A stretch of DNA of 64,000 nucleotides, from contig OZ241366.1 in the NCBI GenBank assembly GCA_965199905.1, forward strand, positions 3,658,001-3,722,000, read 5' to 3'. The stretch is from Ilyomonas sp965199905. Lineage in GTDB: Bacteria; Bacteroidota; Bacteroidia; Chitinophagales; Chitinophagaceae. Under the pieces are notes generated by a model. The model was not told the origin of the DNA, searched no databases, and worked only from the letters and a program-made list of their open reading frames with translations. The stretch's first letter is position 1, and the number at the start of each line of letters is the position of its first letter. Positions 26,644 to 34,677 of the stretch are shown in pieces. The position numbers and the translations under genes are program-made.

Positions 26644-27678
26644 TTATTTCGCTGGTACTGATGTGCTTAGCATTAGTAGCTGAACGCTTTCCTTTAGTAT
26701 CTGGGCTTTCTGTTGGTTAAACAAATCTATTTTATCGGCAGGCAGTTTCAGGTTAAATAATGTGCTTTTGTTTAACGCATCATTCAATCCCGGGTTCATG
26801 CTGTTTAATGATGCTATATCCATTTGTAGATATTTCGCCATAAGTGTAGAATTGTATCTGCCCTGTATTTCCACACTTTTCAGGTTTTTATTTTTCTCAC
26901 TTATTACAGGCATATCCGGCACAAGCTTGCTGTTCTTAACTTCTTCCGCCGTCATAGTGGTAATACCACCGCAACCTTCAAAAAAGAAATGCGTAGCAAT
27001 AAACTTTTTTACATGATTCCGGGTTTCAAGCGGAAGGTAATTCTGAATGTCCCAAAAGTTATCGCTATGCGCTCGCTTCATAGCTTGTCTTACTCTGCCT
27101 TCACCGGCATTATAAGCCGCAATTACCAGTAACCAATCACCAAGGCTGTTATACAAGCTGCCTAACATCTTGGCAGCGGCTTGTGTGCTCTTTGTAAAAT
27201 CTCTTCTGTCATCTACACGACCGGTTTTTAGTCCATAGCTTTTAGCTACAGAAGCCATCAACTGCCAGGGACCTGTAGCTCCAACACACGATACCTGAGA
27301 AGGTTTTAAATTGCTTTCAATAACTGAAAGATATTTTAACTGAACCGGTATATTGTTTTCCGTAAAAATCCTGTCGTACAAATCAAAGTAAGATTTGCCC
27401 CAGACCTTCATTTTTGTATAGCTATCCCTCTGCTTACTTAAAAAGCTGGTAACGAAAGAGGTAACCAATGGATTTAGTGGAATGGAAATTGCAAAATCCG
27501 GTAGAAGCGAATTTGAAAAAAGGGACTTCGAATTTTTAGATAGCGAAACACTATCCGTTTTTTTCGGATCGCCTGATGTAATGGTTTTTCCATCAGTAAA
27601 AGACATCAGCGAAACACTAAAAGAACAGAGAAGACATAGGTGCGCAAACGAGTTTGCCAGTTTTCTTAATTGCATCAA
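26644..27678 (-). CDS. Membrane-bound lytic transglycosylase (MltD-like, SLT domain)
   Basis: 344 aa. An N-terminal hydrophobic leader (FAHLCLLCSFSVSLMSF) is followed by a Ser/Lys-rich linker. The SLT domain lies at about residues 105-235: IPVQLKYLSVIESNLKPSQV holds the catalytic Glu, then GATGPWQLMASVAKSYGLK, DWLLVIAAYNAGEGRV, and LPLETRNHVKKFIATHFFF, the MltD/family-1 arrangement. The C-terminal part (GRYNSTLMAKYLQMDIASLN) resembles a degenerate peptidoglycan-binding LysM. It cleaves the glycan strand, forming 1,6-anhydro-MurNAc. Convergent with the VanZ-like gene and downstream of gatA on the same strand with a 75-bp gap. Confidence 0.88.
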   Translation of the reverse strand: MMQLRKLANSFAHLCLLCSFSVSLMSFTDGKTITSGDPKKTDSVSLSKNSKSLFSNSLLPDFAISIPLNPLVTSFVTSFLSKQRDSYTKMKVWGKSYFDLYDRIFTENNIPVQLKYLSVIESNLKPSQVSCVGATGPWQLMASVAKSYGLKTGRVDDRRDFTKSTQAAAKMLGSLYNSLGDWLLVIAAYNAGEGRVRQAMKRAHSDNFWDIQNYLPLETRNHVKKFIATHFFFEGCGGITTMTAEEVKNSKLVPDMPVISEKNKNLKSVEIQGRYNSTLMAKYLQMDIASLNSMNPGLNDALNKSTLFNLKLPADKIDLFNQQKAQILKESVQLLMLSTSVPAK

Positions 27679-27753
27679 TTTCGTTTTAATTTTTTTAGAA
27701 TTAAAGCGGCTTATAAGCGCTAAAATACCTGGTTAATTACGGGGCAGAACCGT

Positions 27754-29187
27754 TTAAGCCCCTTCTCTCATCAGTATCAGTTCTTCTGAGAGATTCAACA
27801 AATGTAAGTCATTCTCCTGAGCGGCCATCACCTGTAGTCCGAAGGGCATCGTATTACTGTGTGTAAAAAGGGGTAAAGAGATAGCCGGAATTCCGGTAAG
27901 GTTTGCGAATACCGTATAAATATCTGTCAGAAACATTTCCACAATGTCTGCCTTCGCGCCAAAATGAAAAGCAGGCGAAGGAACGGTAGGTAAAATAATG
28001 GCATCAAAATCTGCAAACACCTCTTTTATTTTCTTCGTAAGGAGTTGTCTAACCTTTTGAGCTTTAGTAAAATAAGCATCGTAATAGCCTTCGCTCAAAA
28101 CATAGGTTCCCAATAAAATCCGGCGCTGCACTTCCTTGCCAAAACCTTCTGAACGGGTTGTATTATATAGGTTTGCAAGAGTGCTGTTTTCCTCTGCTTT
28201 TTGCACCCCGTATTTAACTCCGTCATACCTGGAAAGATTGCTGGACGCTTCGGCAGTTGTTAAAATATAATAAACAGGAACAACGTAGTCAAGCAATTCA
28301 AAATCAATGGCTTGCACCTCATAACCATTGGCTGTTAAGCTTTTGATAAATGAAAAAAAAGAAGCAGCAATCTCAGGATCTAAAGAAGAATGATTTAGGA
28401 ACTGATTAAAGTAACCAATTTTCTTTTTTCCTGCTGCTGAAGGTATATCCTGTTTAGTTAGGGATGAATCACTTACTGTACTATCCCATTCATCTTCACC
28501 GGCAATTACTTCTAACGTAAGAGAGATATCAGTTACTGTTTTTGCAAAAATTCCAATCTGGTCAAAGGAAGACGCATAAGCAATTAAGCCATACCGGGAA
28601 ATGCGCCCGTAAGATGGCTTCATTCCCACAATGCCGCAATAATCAGCAGGCTGCCGCACAGATCCGCCTGTGTCGCTGCCAAGGCTAATCATATTCATGT
28701 CTGCCTGCACGGCTACTGCTGAGCCGCCTGATGAACCACCCGGCACCCGTGTATTATCCAATGCATTCAATACATTACCAAAGGCAGAATTTTCATTGCT
28801 GCCGCCCATTGCAAACTCATCGCAGTTATGCCTGCCAATAATAATGGCACCCTCTGCCAGCATTCTTTCTACTACAGTCGCACTATAAAGAGAGGTAAAG
28901 CCTTCGAGTATTTTGGAAGAGGCAGATACTTTGTGATTTTTATAGCAGATGACGTCTTTAATACCAACTACAACGCCATGAAGTTTTCCTTGCACGCCAT
29001 GCAACTTTCTCTGCTCATCTAACTGAGCAGCCAATTGCAAAGCCTCTTCTGCATAAACTTCTAAGAAAGCGTTGAGATGTGTTTGGTTAGCTATCTGCTG
29101 TAAATAAAATTGCACAGCTTCCACACAAGTGGTTGTGCCGTGCAATAAATCAGCATGATAGTCTTTGATAGAATGAAAACTAAACAA
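27754..29187 (-). CDS. gatA: Aspartyl/glutamyl-tRNA amidotransferase subunit A
   Basis: 477 aa. Amidase-signature triad Lys77 (VVVGIKDVI), cis-Ser152 (GGSSGGS) and Ser176 (LGSDTGGSVRQPADYCG) is complete. GRHNCDEFAMGGSNENSAFG and the C-terminal NLTGIPAISLPL, MPFGLQVMA are GatA hallmarks. In the GatCAB complex it releases ammonia from Gln to amidate Glu-tRNA(Gln) or Asp-tRNA(Asn). gatB and gatC are not in the window. It is transcribed after tatA with 30 bp between them. Confidence 0.95.
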   Translation of the reverse strand: MFSFHSIKDYHADLLHGTTTCVEAVQFYLQQIANQTHLNAFLEVYAEEALQLAAQLDEQRKLHGVQGKLHGVVVGIKDVICYKNHKVSASSKILEGFTSLYSATVVERMLAEGAIIIGRHNCDEFAMGGSNENSAFGNVLNALDNTRVPGGSSGGSAVAVQADMNMISLGSDTGGSVRQPADYCGIVGMKPSYGRISRYGLIAYASSFDQIGIFAKTVTDISLTLEVIAGEDEWDSTVSDSSLTKQDIPSAAGKKKIGYFNQFLNHSSLDPEIAASFFSFIKSLTANGYEVQAIDFELLDYVVPVYYILTTAEASSNLSRYDGVKYGVQKAEENSTLANLYNTTRSEGFGKEVQRRILLGTYVLSEGYYDAYFTKAQKVRQLLTKKIKEVFADFDAIILPTVPSPAFHFGAKADIVEMFLTDIYTVFANLTGIPAISLPLFTHSNTMPFGLQVMAAQENDLHLLNLSEELILMREGA

Positions 29188-29217
29188 AGGCTATTCAATT
29201 ATGTTAAGAAAAATCAG

Positions 29218-29457
29218 TTACGGCTGTGTGGTAGTCGTCGTTGTATTGGCGGCTGGTGTAGTCGTTGGCGTGGTAGCAACGCGATCTTTTTCCTTCATGC
29301 CTTCTTCCAGTTCTTTCTTCACATTGTCTTTTGCATCGTTGAATTCGCGGATGCCTTTGCCCAGCCCACGCATGAATTCAGGTATTTTTCTGCCACCGAA
29401 TAACACAAGGATTACAACTGCAATCAGCAGTATTTCCTGAAAGCCCAAATTGCCCAT
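29218..29457 (-). CDS. tatA: Sec-independent protein translocase subunit TatA/E
   Basis: 79 aa. One N-terminal transmembrane helix (LGFQEILLIAVVILVLFG), hinge FGGRKIPEFMRGLGKGIREF and an amphipathic helix, then a low-complexity Thr/Pro tail (TTPTTTPAANTTTTTT). The FGxxKLPE-type hinge and short length fit TatA rather than TatB. It forms the pore of the twin-arginine pathway, which this cell needs for proteins such as the Tat-leader oxidoreductase at the left edge. First gene of a tatA-gatA pair; a good -7 element lies 22 bp upstream. Confidence 0.93.
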   Translation of the reverse strand: MGNLGFQEILLIAVVILVLFGGRKIPEFMRGLGKGIREFNDAKDNVKKELEEGMKEKDRVATTPTTTPAANTTTTTTQP

Positions 29458-29478
29458 AAAATAAGTTTAAATAGATTT

Positions 29479-29486
29479 CAAAGATA
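29479..29486 (-). promoter_or_regulatory. -7 promoter element of tatA-gatA (TATCTTTG)
   Basis: Minus-strand TATCTTTG matches TAnnTTTG, ending 22 bp before the tatA ATG. The -33 box is weak (TTTT). Confidence 0.5.
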
Positions 29487-29585
29487 TAAGAAATGTACGG
29501 TGAAAATTGGAAAGCGGGTTAAGACTTTAATAAAAAAGCAGGAGAAATTAACTCCTGCTCTTTCATATAAAAATTTGTAGCGGTC

Positions 29586-29939
29586 TTATTTAATTCTTCT
29601 TTCCTTAATTCTCGCGCTCTTGCCACTGCGTTCGCGCAGGTAATAAAGTTTAGCGCGGCGAACTTTGCCTACTTTATTTAACAGTACAGACTCGATATTA
29701 GGTGAGAAAAAAGGGAATACTCTTTCCACACCAATGCTGTCAGATATTTTGCGAACAGTAAAAGTAGCTGTAGCACCATCGCCCTGCAGTTTTACCACAT
29801 CGCCACGGAAGCCCTGGATACGCTCTTTTCCGCCTTCTATAATTTTATAATTAACGGTAACGTTGTCGCCCGCTTTAAATTTCGGAAATTGTTTCTTAGC
29901 TGTCAGTTGCTCATGCACAAATTGAACGGCTGCTTGCAT
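29586..29939 (-). CDS. rplS: 50S ribosomal protein L19
   Basis: 117 aa from the ATG at 29939 (MQAAVQFVHEQLTAKKQFPK); the longer frame upstream is not part of the family. Conserved FKAGDNVTVNYKI, KERIQGFRGDVVKLQGDG, TFTVRKISDSIGVERVFPFF, PNIESVLLNKVGKVRRAKLY, YLRERSGKSARIKE. L19 sits at the 30S-50S interface. In many bacteria it follows trmD; here it is alone, with its own promoter candidate, and divergent from the hydrolase-like gene at 30108. Confidence 0.97.
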   Translation of the reverse strand: MQAAVQFVHEQLTAKKQFPKFKAGDNVTVNYKIIEGGKERIQGFRGDVVKLQGDGATATFTVRKISDSIGVERVFPFFSPNIESVLLNKVGKVRRAKLYYLRERSGKSARIKERRIK

Positions 29940-29961
29940 AGCTTTATATTTTAAAGGACGG

Positions 29962-29993
29962 CGAAGGTATAAGCATTTCTGTTTCTGTCCAAA
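29962..29993 (-). promoter_or_regulatory. Promoter of rplS (TTTG - 20 bp - TACCTTCG)
   Basis: Minus strand: -33 TTTG at 29990-29993, 20-bp spacer, -7 TACCTTCG at 29962-29969 (7 of 8 to TAnnTTTG counting free positions). The start codon is 22 bp further on. Confidence 0.5.
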
Positions 29994-30107
29994 AGAAATT
30001 AAAATGAGATTGTTATAGTTTGTTATAAAAAGCGCTGACGTAAACAAATATCATAACAATTGCGTTTTTGCAATAGTATCAATTGTATAATTCCGCTGAT
30101 TGTCAAG

Positions 30108-30731
30108 ATGAAAATACTTTTTTTCTGTTTCCAGTTGCTTTTTTCTTTTCACAGCTTCTGTCAGTATGAGGCTATCAAGCCCAAAGGCATTTATAGCAGC
30201 AATTTTATTATTGATGAAAAGCCACGCAACATTACTTACTACATGCCTGCTGCTTATGGAAAAAGAGAAGCTTACCCATTATTAATTGTATTTCATGCAG
30301 AAAAAAGCGACGCAGCTACTACAATAAAAAAATATGGTGACCTAATTCAGGAAAAAGCAGATTCTGCGGGTTGTATCGTTTTATTTCCAGATGCTTACAA
30401 AGGTCATTGGAACAGCGACCTCAAAGATTCTGTCAACGATGTTGGCTTTCTGAATATTATGGCTGAATTCTTTCTGCGGCAGTTTGATTGTGATTTGAGT
30501 GAACTAAGGTTGCTTGGTCTTGGAAATGGCGGCAATCTTTGTTACCGCTTTACTTGCGCAAGTGTTCACAAGCCCATAGCCTTAGCAACTATTAATGCAA
30601 CGGTAAGCAATGATAATTTCCCCGGTTGCCAAAATGCTAAATCGCTGCGCGAATTAAATATAATAAGTGCAACTGCCTCGAAAACGGACATAGAACATGC
30701 CCTCGCTTATTTATTTTCTATAAAAAAGTAA
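30108..30731 (+). CDS. Secreted alpha/beta-hydrolase-fold protein lacking the nucleophile serine
   Basis: 207 aa from the ATG at 30108 (MKILFFCFQLLFSFHSFC then Q). The fold follows the PHB-depolymerase/feruloyl-esterase (LpqC) pattern: RNITYYMPAAYGKREAYPLL, IVFHAEKSD, GCIVLFPDAYKGHWNSD, VGFLNIMAEFFLRQFDCDLS. At the nucleophile elbow the family has G-L-S-N-G-G, but here the codons GGT CTT GGA AAT GGC GGC give GLGNGG, so Ser has become Gly. The usual C-terminal His loop is also not evident and the protein is short. It is probably catalytically dead, either a binding protein or a young decaying gene with an open frame. Confidence 0.65.
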   Translation: MKILFFCFQLLFSFHSFCQYEAIKPKGIYSSNFIIDEKPRNITYYMPAAYGKREAYPLLIVFHAEKSDAATTIKKYGDLIQEKADSAGCIVLFPDAYKGHWNSDLKDSVNDVGFLNIMAEFFLRQFDCDLSELRLLGLGNGGNLCYRFTCASVHKPIALATINATVSNDNFPGCQNAKSLRELNIISATASKTDIEHALAYLFSIKK

Positions 30732-30807
30732 AACGCCAAATGCCATTCCGTTTGCAGATATTACAAAGCTGATACAGCAATTGCAGTTTTCTTTTTTTAG
30801 AGCTCAT

Positions 30808-31287
30808 TTATAATTTTTTCACTTCTCCTTCATCTTTGCATTCATTCAATAACTGCTGTATGGTTTTGTTTAAAACAGGATGAGAAACATCTCCCGCAAT
30901 CTCGCTAAGCGGCAATAAAGCAAACCGTCTTTCCGGCAAATACGGATGCGGCACTTTTAGTAGTTCTGTATCAATCACTAACTCATCAATCAGTAATATA
31001 TCAAGGTCAATTATTCGCGGTCCCATCTTCATCACTCGCCTTCTTCCCATTTCGTTTTCAATGTTAAGTAAGGTTTGCATGAATTGTGCAGGAACCAAAG
31101 TTGTGCTAACCGCAAAAGCCACATTATAAAAGGAAGGCTGATCGGTGATTCCCCACGCAGCCGTCTCGTAAACCGAAGAGCGTTTTGTGATAACGCCACA
31201 TCGTTCTTCCATTACATTTGCTGCCTGTTGCAGGTAATTTAGCCGGTTGCCAAGGTTGCTGCCGGCAAGCACATATACGGTGTTCAT
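30808..31287 (-). CDS. folK: 2-amino-4-hydroxy-6-hydroxymethyldihydropteridine diphosphokinase
   Basis: 159 aa, usual length. Starts NTVYVLAGSNLGNRLNYLQQ, has VYETAAWGITDQPSFYNVA, and the signature RRVMKMGPRIIDLDILLIDE that carries the paired Asp ligands for Mg-ATP, followed by PHPYLPERRFALLPLSEI. Transfers pyrophosphate from ATP to the pterin in folate synthesis. Divergent from sppA with only 18 bp between the two start codons, so their promoters must overlap each other's coding sequence, or folK is expressed from within the region. Confidence 0.96.
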   Translation of the reverse strand: MNTVYVLAGSNLGNRLNYLQQAANVMEERCGVITKRSSVYETAAWGITDQPSFYNVAFAVSTTLVPAQFMQTLLNIENEMGRRRVMKMGPRIIDLDILLIDELVIDTELLKVPHPYLPERRFALLPLSEIAGDVSHPVLNKTIQQLLNECKDEGEVKKL

Positions 31288-31305
31288 TGTTTCAAATATC
31301 CATTT

Positions 31306-33069
31306 ATGAGGTCATTTTTTAAAATATTCTTCGCTTCCCTGTTAGCCCTTTTCATTTTTTCGTTGTTAGCCTTTGTGGTGCTGCTGATTATTATCGGCTC
31401 GGCGGCTTCTGCATCCAAACCCGACATAGGTTCCAAAGGCGTTTTGGTTCTCGACATCAGTCAGACTTTCAATGAGCAAGGCAAGAAGAATGCAATCGGT
31501 TCTTTTACCGGCGATGCCTCGGCCGATGTGCCGGGACTTTATGATGTTGTGCGCCTTTTGCATCATGCAAAAAGTGATTCAAGCATCAAAGGATTACTAA
31601 TAAAAGCTGAAGACAACCCGAATGGCTATGCAACCAGCGAAGAACTCATTAAAGCCGTTAACGATTTTAAAGCCGGCGGCAAACCGGTAATGGCTTATGG
31701 CGAAACCATCTCGCAGAAAGCATATTACATAGCGTCAGCCGCTAATAAAGTGTATTGCAACCCGGCGGGCGGATTGGAATGGAACGGTCTTTCTGTCAAT
31801 CTATTTTTTATAAAAAACTTACTTGACCGCTTAGAAATAAAGCCGCAGATTTTTTATGCCGGCAAATTTAAAAGCGCCACCGAGCCGCTGCGTGTAACAG
31901 AGATGACGGAGCCAAACAAATTGCAGACAAGCGTTTTCCTGAATGATTTATATAGCCTGGTTCTGCAACAGGTATCACGCAGCCGGAATATAGATACAGC
32001 GCAGCTTCATTCTCTTGCCAACACCGCTGCTGTACAAACTGCGAACGATGCTTTGAAGTACCATTTGGTAGATGGCTTGAAGTATGACAACGATATAAAA
32101 GCTGAATGGCTGCAAATTGTAAAGCAGGATAAAAGAGATAAAATCAATTTTCTCACGCTGGGTAAATATGCCGATGCGGTTGATTTAAAAAGCTCGTCCG
32201 GCGACCGCATTGCCGTGTTGTATGCGGAAGGCGATATAACCGGCGGCAAAGGTGATAAAGGAAGCATTGGCAGCGACAACTATAAAAACCTCATTCGCAA
32301 ATTGCGTCTTGATGATGATGTAAAAGCCATCGTGTTTCGCGTCAATTCACCTGGCGGCAGTGCACTCGCTTCTGATGTCATTTGGAACGAAATACAACTT
32401 GCCAGGCAAGCAAAGCCTGTTATTGTAAGTATGGGCGATTATGCAGCTTCAGGCGGCTATTATATTTCCTGCGCAGCCGACAGCATTTATGCAGATGCCG
32501 GCACCATCACCGGCTCTATCGGCGTGTTCTCCGTGATACCCGATATGAGCGCTTTCTTTAAAGATAAACTGGGCATCACTTCCGACGGCGTAAAGACGTC
32601 ACCTTATGCCGATTTGGGAAATCCCGGTCGTCCATTATCGCTTGTTGAACAGCACTTCTTCCAGGCAAATGTTGATACTACATACAACACCTTTCTTTCC
32701 CGCGTTGCCAATGGTCGCAGGCGCGATACAACTTCTATAGATAGCATTGCCCAAGGCAGGGTGTGGACTGGTGAGCGTGGCATTCCTGTTGGCATTGTAG
32801 ACCGCACCGGTACATTGCAGGATGCCATTAACTGCGCAGCGCGCATGATAAAAACAAATGATTATCATGTAAGAGAATATCCCGAGCCCAAAAGTTATTT
32901 TCAGGAACTGCTGGAAATGTATGACGATAAAAGCGCGAAAGCGAGCACACAGGCAATCGAAGAGCAAGTTGGTAAGCCTACTTATAATATGCTGATGAAA
33001 CTAAAAAGCGTTCAGGATATGTTCAACGTGCCGCAGGCTAGGATGCCGTTTTTAATGGAGATGAAGTAG
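31306..33069 (+). CDS. sppA: Signal peptide peptidase SppA, 67K type
   Basis: 587 aa. One N-terminal transmembrane segment (FASLLALFIFSLLAFVVLLI), then two tandem S49 domains (about 80-290 and 300-540). Catalytic Lys is in the first domain (AANKVYCNPAGGLEWNG) and catalytic Ser in the second (GDYAASGGYYISCAAD), with VNSPGGSALASD and GTITGSIGVF nearby. This matches the long enterobacterial and Bacteroidota type that degrades cleaved signal peptides in the membrane. A strong terminator follows. Confidence 0.95.
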   Translation: MRSFFKIFFASLLALFIFSLLAFVVLLIIIGSAASASKPDIGSKGVLVLDISQTFNEQGKKNAIGSFTGDASADVPGLYDVVRLLHHAKSDSSIKGLLIKAEDNPNGYATSEELIKAVNDFKAGGKPVMAYGETISQKAYYIASAANKVYCNPAGGLEWNGLSVNLFFIKNLLDRLEIKPQIFYAGKFKSATEPLRVTEMTEPNKLQTSVFLNDLYSLVLQQVSRSRNIDTAQLHSLANTAAVQTANDALKYHLVDGLKYDNDIKAEWLQIVKQDKRDKINFLTLGKYADAVDLKSSSGDRIAVLYAEGDITGGKGDKGSIGSDNYKNLIRKLRLDDDVKAIVFRVNSPGGSALASDVIWNEIQLARQAKPVIVSMGDYAASGGYYISCAADSIYADAGTITGSIGVFSVIPDMSAFFKDKLGITSDGVKTSPYADLGNPGRPLSLVEQHFFQANVDTTYNTFLSRVANGRRRDTTSIDSIAQGRVWTGERGIPVGIVDRTGTLQDAINCAARMIKTNDYHVREYPEPKSYFQELLEMYDDKSAKASTQAIEEQVGKPTYNMLMKLKSVQDMFNVPQARMPFLMEMK

Positions 33070-33089
33070 TGGTAAAGAAATTAGCCGAC

Positions 33090-33131
33090 AAAGAATCCTG
33101 TAGAACGATTACCAATCTTACAGGATTCTTT
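33090..33131 (+). terminator. Intrinsic terminator after sppA
   Basis: AAAGAATCCTGTA (33090-33102) pairs perfectly with TACAGGATTCTTT (33119-33131); 16-nt loop, T-rich tail. Its 3' arm abuts the end of the parE remnant. Confidence 0.85.
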
Positions 33132-33428
33132 ATTTTCTGTATTTATGCTTTGGATGTTTTTTAGCATGATGAATAGAACTGATAAACATTTCTTATTTCT
33201 GTTGGTAAATTTTATAAAAATTAATATAGGGAAAAGTATCTAATAAAGCTTCCCGGTATGAAAGATCATCTTTGCTGCCAAATATTTCAGGATTATTCGC
33301 AATCGTTTTTAATTTGGTTCTTACCGCTGCTATAAACCTTTCACCCAAGCCTTTGCTTTTCTTCATACCATACATAAGCTTCTATACTCTTCATCAGCTT
33401 TTTGATGCAGGCGAATGGTAAACTCCAT
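33130..33428 (-). pseudogene. ParE/RelE-type toxin, broken by two frameshifts and a stop
   Basis: From the ATG at 33428 the frame reads MEFTIRLHQKADEEY, then shifts to AYVWYEEK, then shifts to SKGLGERFIAAVRTKLKTIA, NNPEIFGSKDDLSYREALLD, TFPYINFYKIYQQK, stop (TAA), EMFISSIHHAKKHPKHKYRK. Put together this is a full-length ParE-family ribonuclease-fold toxin (usual length about 95-100 aa). The 60-aa open piece at 33193-33375 lacks the N-terminal helices and the C-terminal strand, so the toxin should be dead. The antitoxin stop lies 2 bp before this start, the usual operon order. Confidence 0.85.
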
Positions 33429-33430
33429 TA

Positions 33431-33679
33431 TTACCTCTTATTGCTACGATATGTTTTCCCGGCTCTGTTTTCGGTTTCTTCCAAAGTAAATCCTGTAGTC
33501 TTTCCTGTTTCATATTCAGCAAAGCGGTCGTTTATTTCATTTTGAAATTCCTCGCTGTATTCGCCGGCAAGTGGTTCCCTGGCAAAGGTTTTCATTACCG
33601 TAAGTATGGCTTCTTTCTGACTGTTATTCAAAAGGTGTAAACAGCTTGTTATTTCATTATCAATCGCCGCTGCTGTCAT
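33431..33679 (-). CDS. Antitoxin of a ParDE-like module (toxin broken)
   Basis: 82 aa, intact frame. N-terminal SQKEAILTVMKTFA and EITSCLHLLNNS, then an acidic Glu-rich C-terminal half (EYSEEFQNEINDRFAEYETG, FTLEETENRA). This matches the small acidic partner encoded just before ParE-type toxins in Bacteroidota (addiction-module component family). With the toxin inactive it is likely a solitary antitoxin that could still bind related toxins. It also carries the only promoter for the pair. Confidence 0.7.
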   Translation of the reverse strand: MTAAAIDNEITSCLHLLNNSQKEAILTVMKTFAREPLAGEYSEEFQNEINDRFAEYETGKTTGFTLEETENRAGKTYRSNKR

Positions 33680-33820
33680 AAGTGTTTTGATATTGAATTA
33701 AAGATAAGACGCAATTGCTAAAACAAAAAAGCAGTCCACAAACAGATGTCTCATCTCTCGTTATAAACAAATCTCTTCCTTAATAAGTATTTTTAAAAAC
33801 GTTCCTCAATTCACTTCAAA

Positions 33821-33855
33821 CAAAAAAGGTGAGCCATTCCGGCTCACCTTTTTTG
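33821..33855. terminator. Strong intrinsic terminator of the sus-type operon
   Basis: Perfect 15-bp arms CAAAAAAGGTGAGCC (33821-33835) and GGCTCACCTTTTTTG (33841-33855) with loop ATTCC; works on either strand. It ends the minus-strand operon running from susC to the BSP peptidase. Confidence 0.92.
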
Positions 33856-33860
33856 TATAA

Positions 33861-34631
33861 TTATATACTCGGGTTCTCCCCATATTCTTTCCAAAGATCA
33901 TCCACCGTTTTGCCGGTCAGTTTCTTCCATAATGAAGGTTGATAAGTATCGTCACGCAATGCGGCATCTAATTTCTGCACCAGCTTTTTATTATACTTCT
34001 CCTCAGTCCACATCAGGAATCGCGCAGTGATTCGGTATGCATTTGTATAGTTTTGTTTGGCAGAGTAATCAGGCAGCTTCCAGCCCGCACCTGCATTGTC
34101 CACGCCATACTTTGCGCGTACATAATCGGCGATGCCTTCAGTAAGCCAGCCTGGCGTATTACCGCCATGATAAGCTTGTACAATGTGCATCACTTCATGC
34201 GTTACCACATCTATATCTTCCGGGTGTTTGTGAAACCATTCCGGGTTAAAGCGAACCAGCGCGCCGCCCGTTGCTGCCACGCCATCATAAGCCGGATCAA
34301 TGATGAATGTCACTTTCTTCGCCGTATGCTTATTGTATTCTTTCGCTTCTTTCGGGTAAACAGTGAAGAACGTTTGTATTAGCTGGCTTTTTACAGTATC
34401 GTTCAGGGCAGAATCTTTATTAATAAACAGCAGTGTAAAGCCATTTTTTGTAATGCTGTCACGGCTCAGAATTCCATCTGTACCAATGCGGTTCCATTCA
34501 TCATCCTGCGCCTGCGCCTGTTGCGAAGCAAACATTAATAACACTACACAAAGAAGCGCAGTTTGTAGTGATGGAAAGCGTAAAAGATCGGCGTTGAAGA
34601 CCTGCCAAAAAGAAGTACCTGTCATGTTCAT
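33861..34631 (-). CDS. Secreted basic-secretory-protein (BSP) family zinc peptidase
   Basis: 256 aa. An N-terminal hydrophobic leader (LQTALLCVVLLMFASQQAQA) precedes a mature domain with VTFIIDPAYDGVAATGGALV, RFNPEWFHKHPEDIDVVTHE, and the zinc motif HEVMHIVQAYHG followed by PGWLTEGIADYVRAKYG (HExxH plus downstream Glu). This is the BSP (PF04450) metallopeptidase pattern known from plant secretory proteins and Bacteroidota. It is the last gene of the susC-susD-SusE-like operon, 46 bp after the third gene and just before the operon terminator. So it probably works on the protein part of whatever the SusCD pair takes up. Confidence 0.85.
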   Translation of the reverse strand: MNMTGTSFWQVFNADLLRFPSLQTALLCVVLLMFASQQAQAQDDEWNRIGTDGILSRDSITKNGFTLLFINKDSALNDTVKSQLIQTFFTVYPKEAKEYNKHTAKKVTFIIDPAYDGVAATGGALVRFNPEWFHKHPEDIDVVTHEVMHIVQAYHGGNTPGWLTEGIADYVRAKYGVDNAGAGWKLPDYSAKQNYTNAYRITARFLMWTEEKYNKKLVQKLDAALRDDTYQPSLWKKLTGKTVDDLWKEYGENPSI

Positions 34632-34677
34632 TTTTTACAAAAATAGTTTGCGAAATTTTGTGCTTCTTTCTGCTCAA

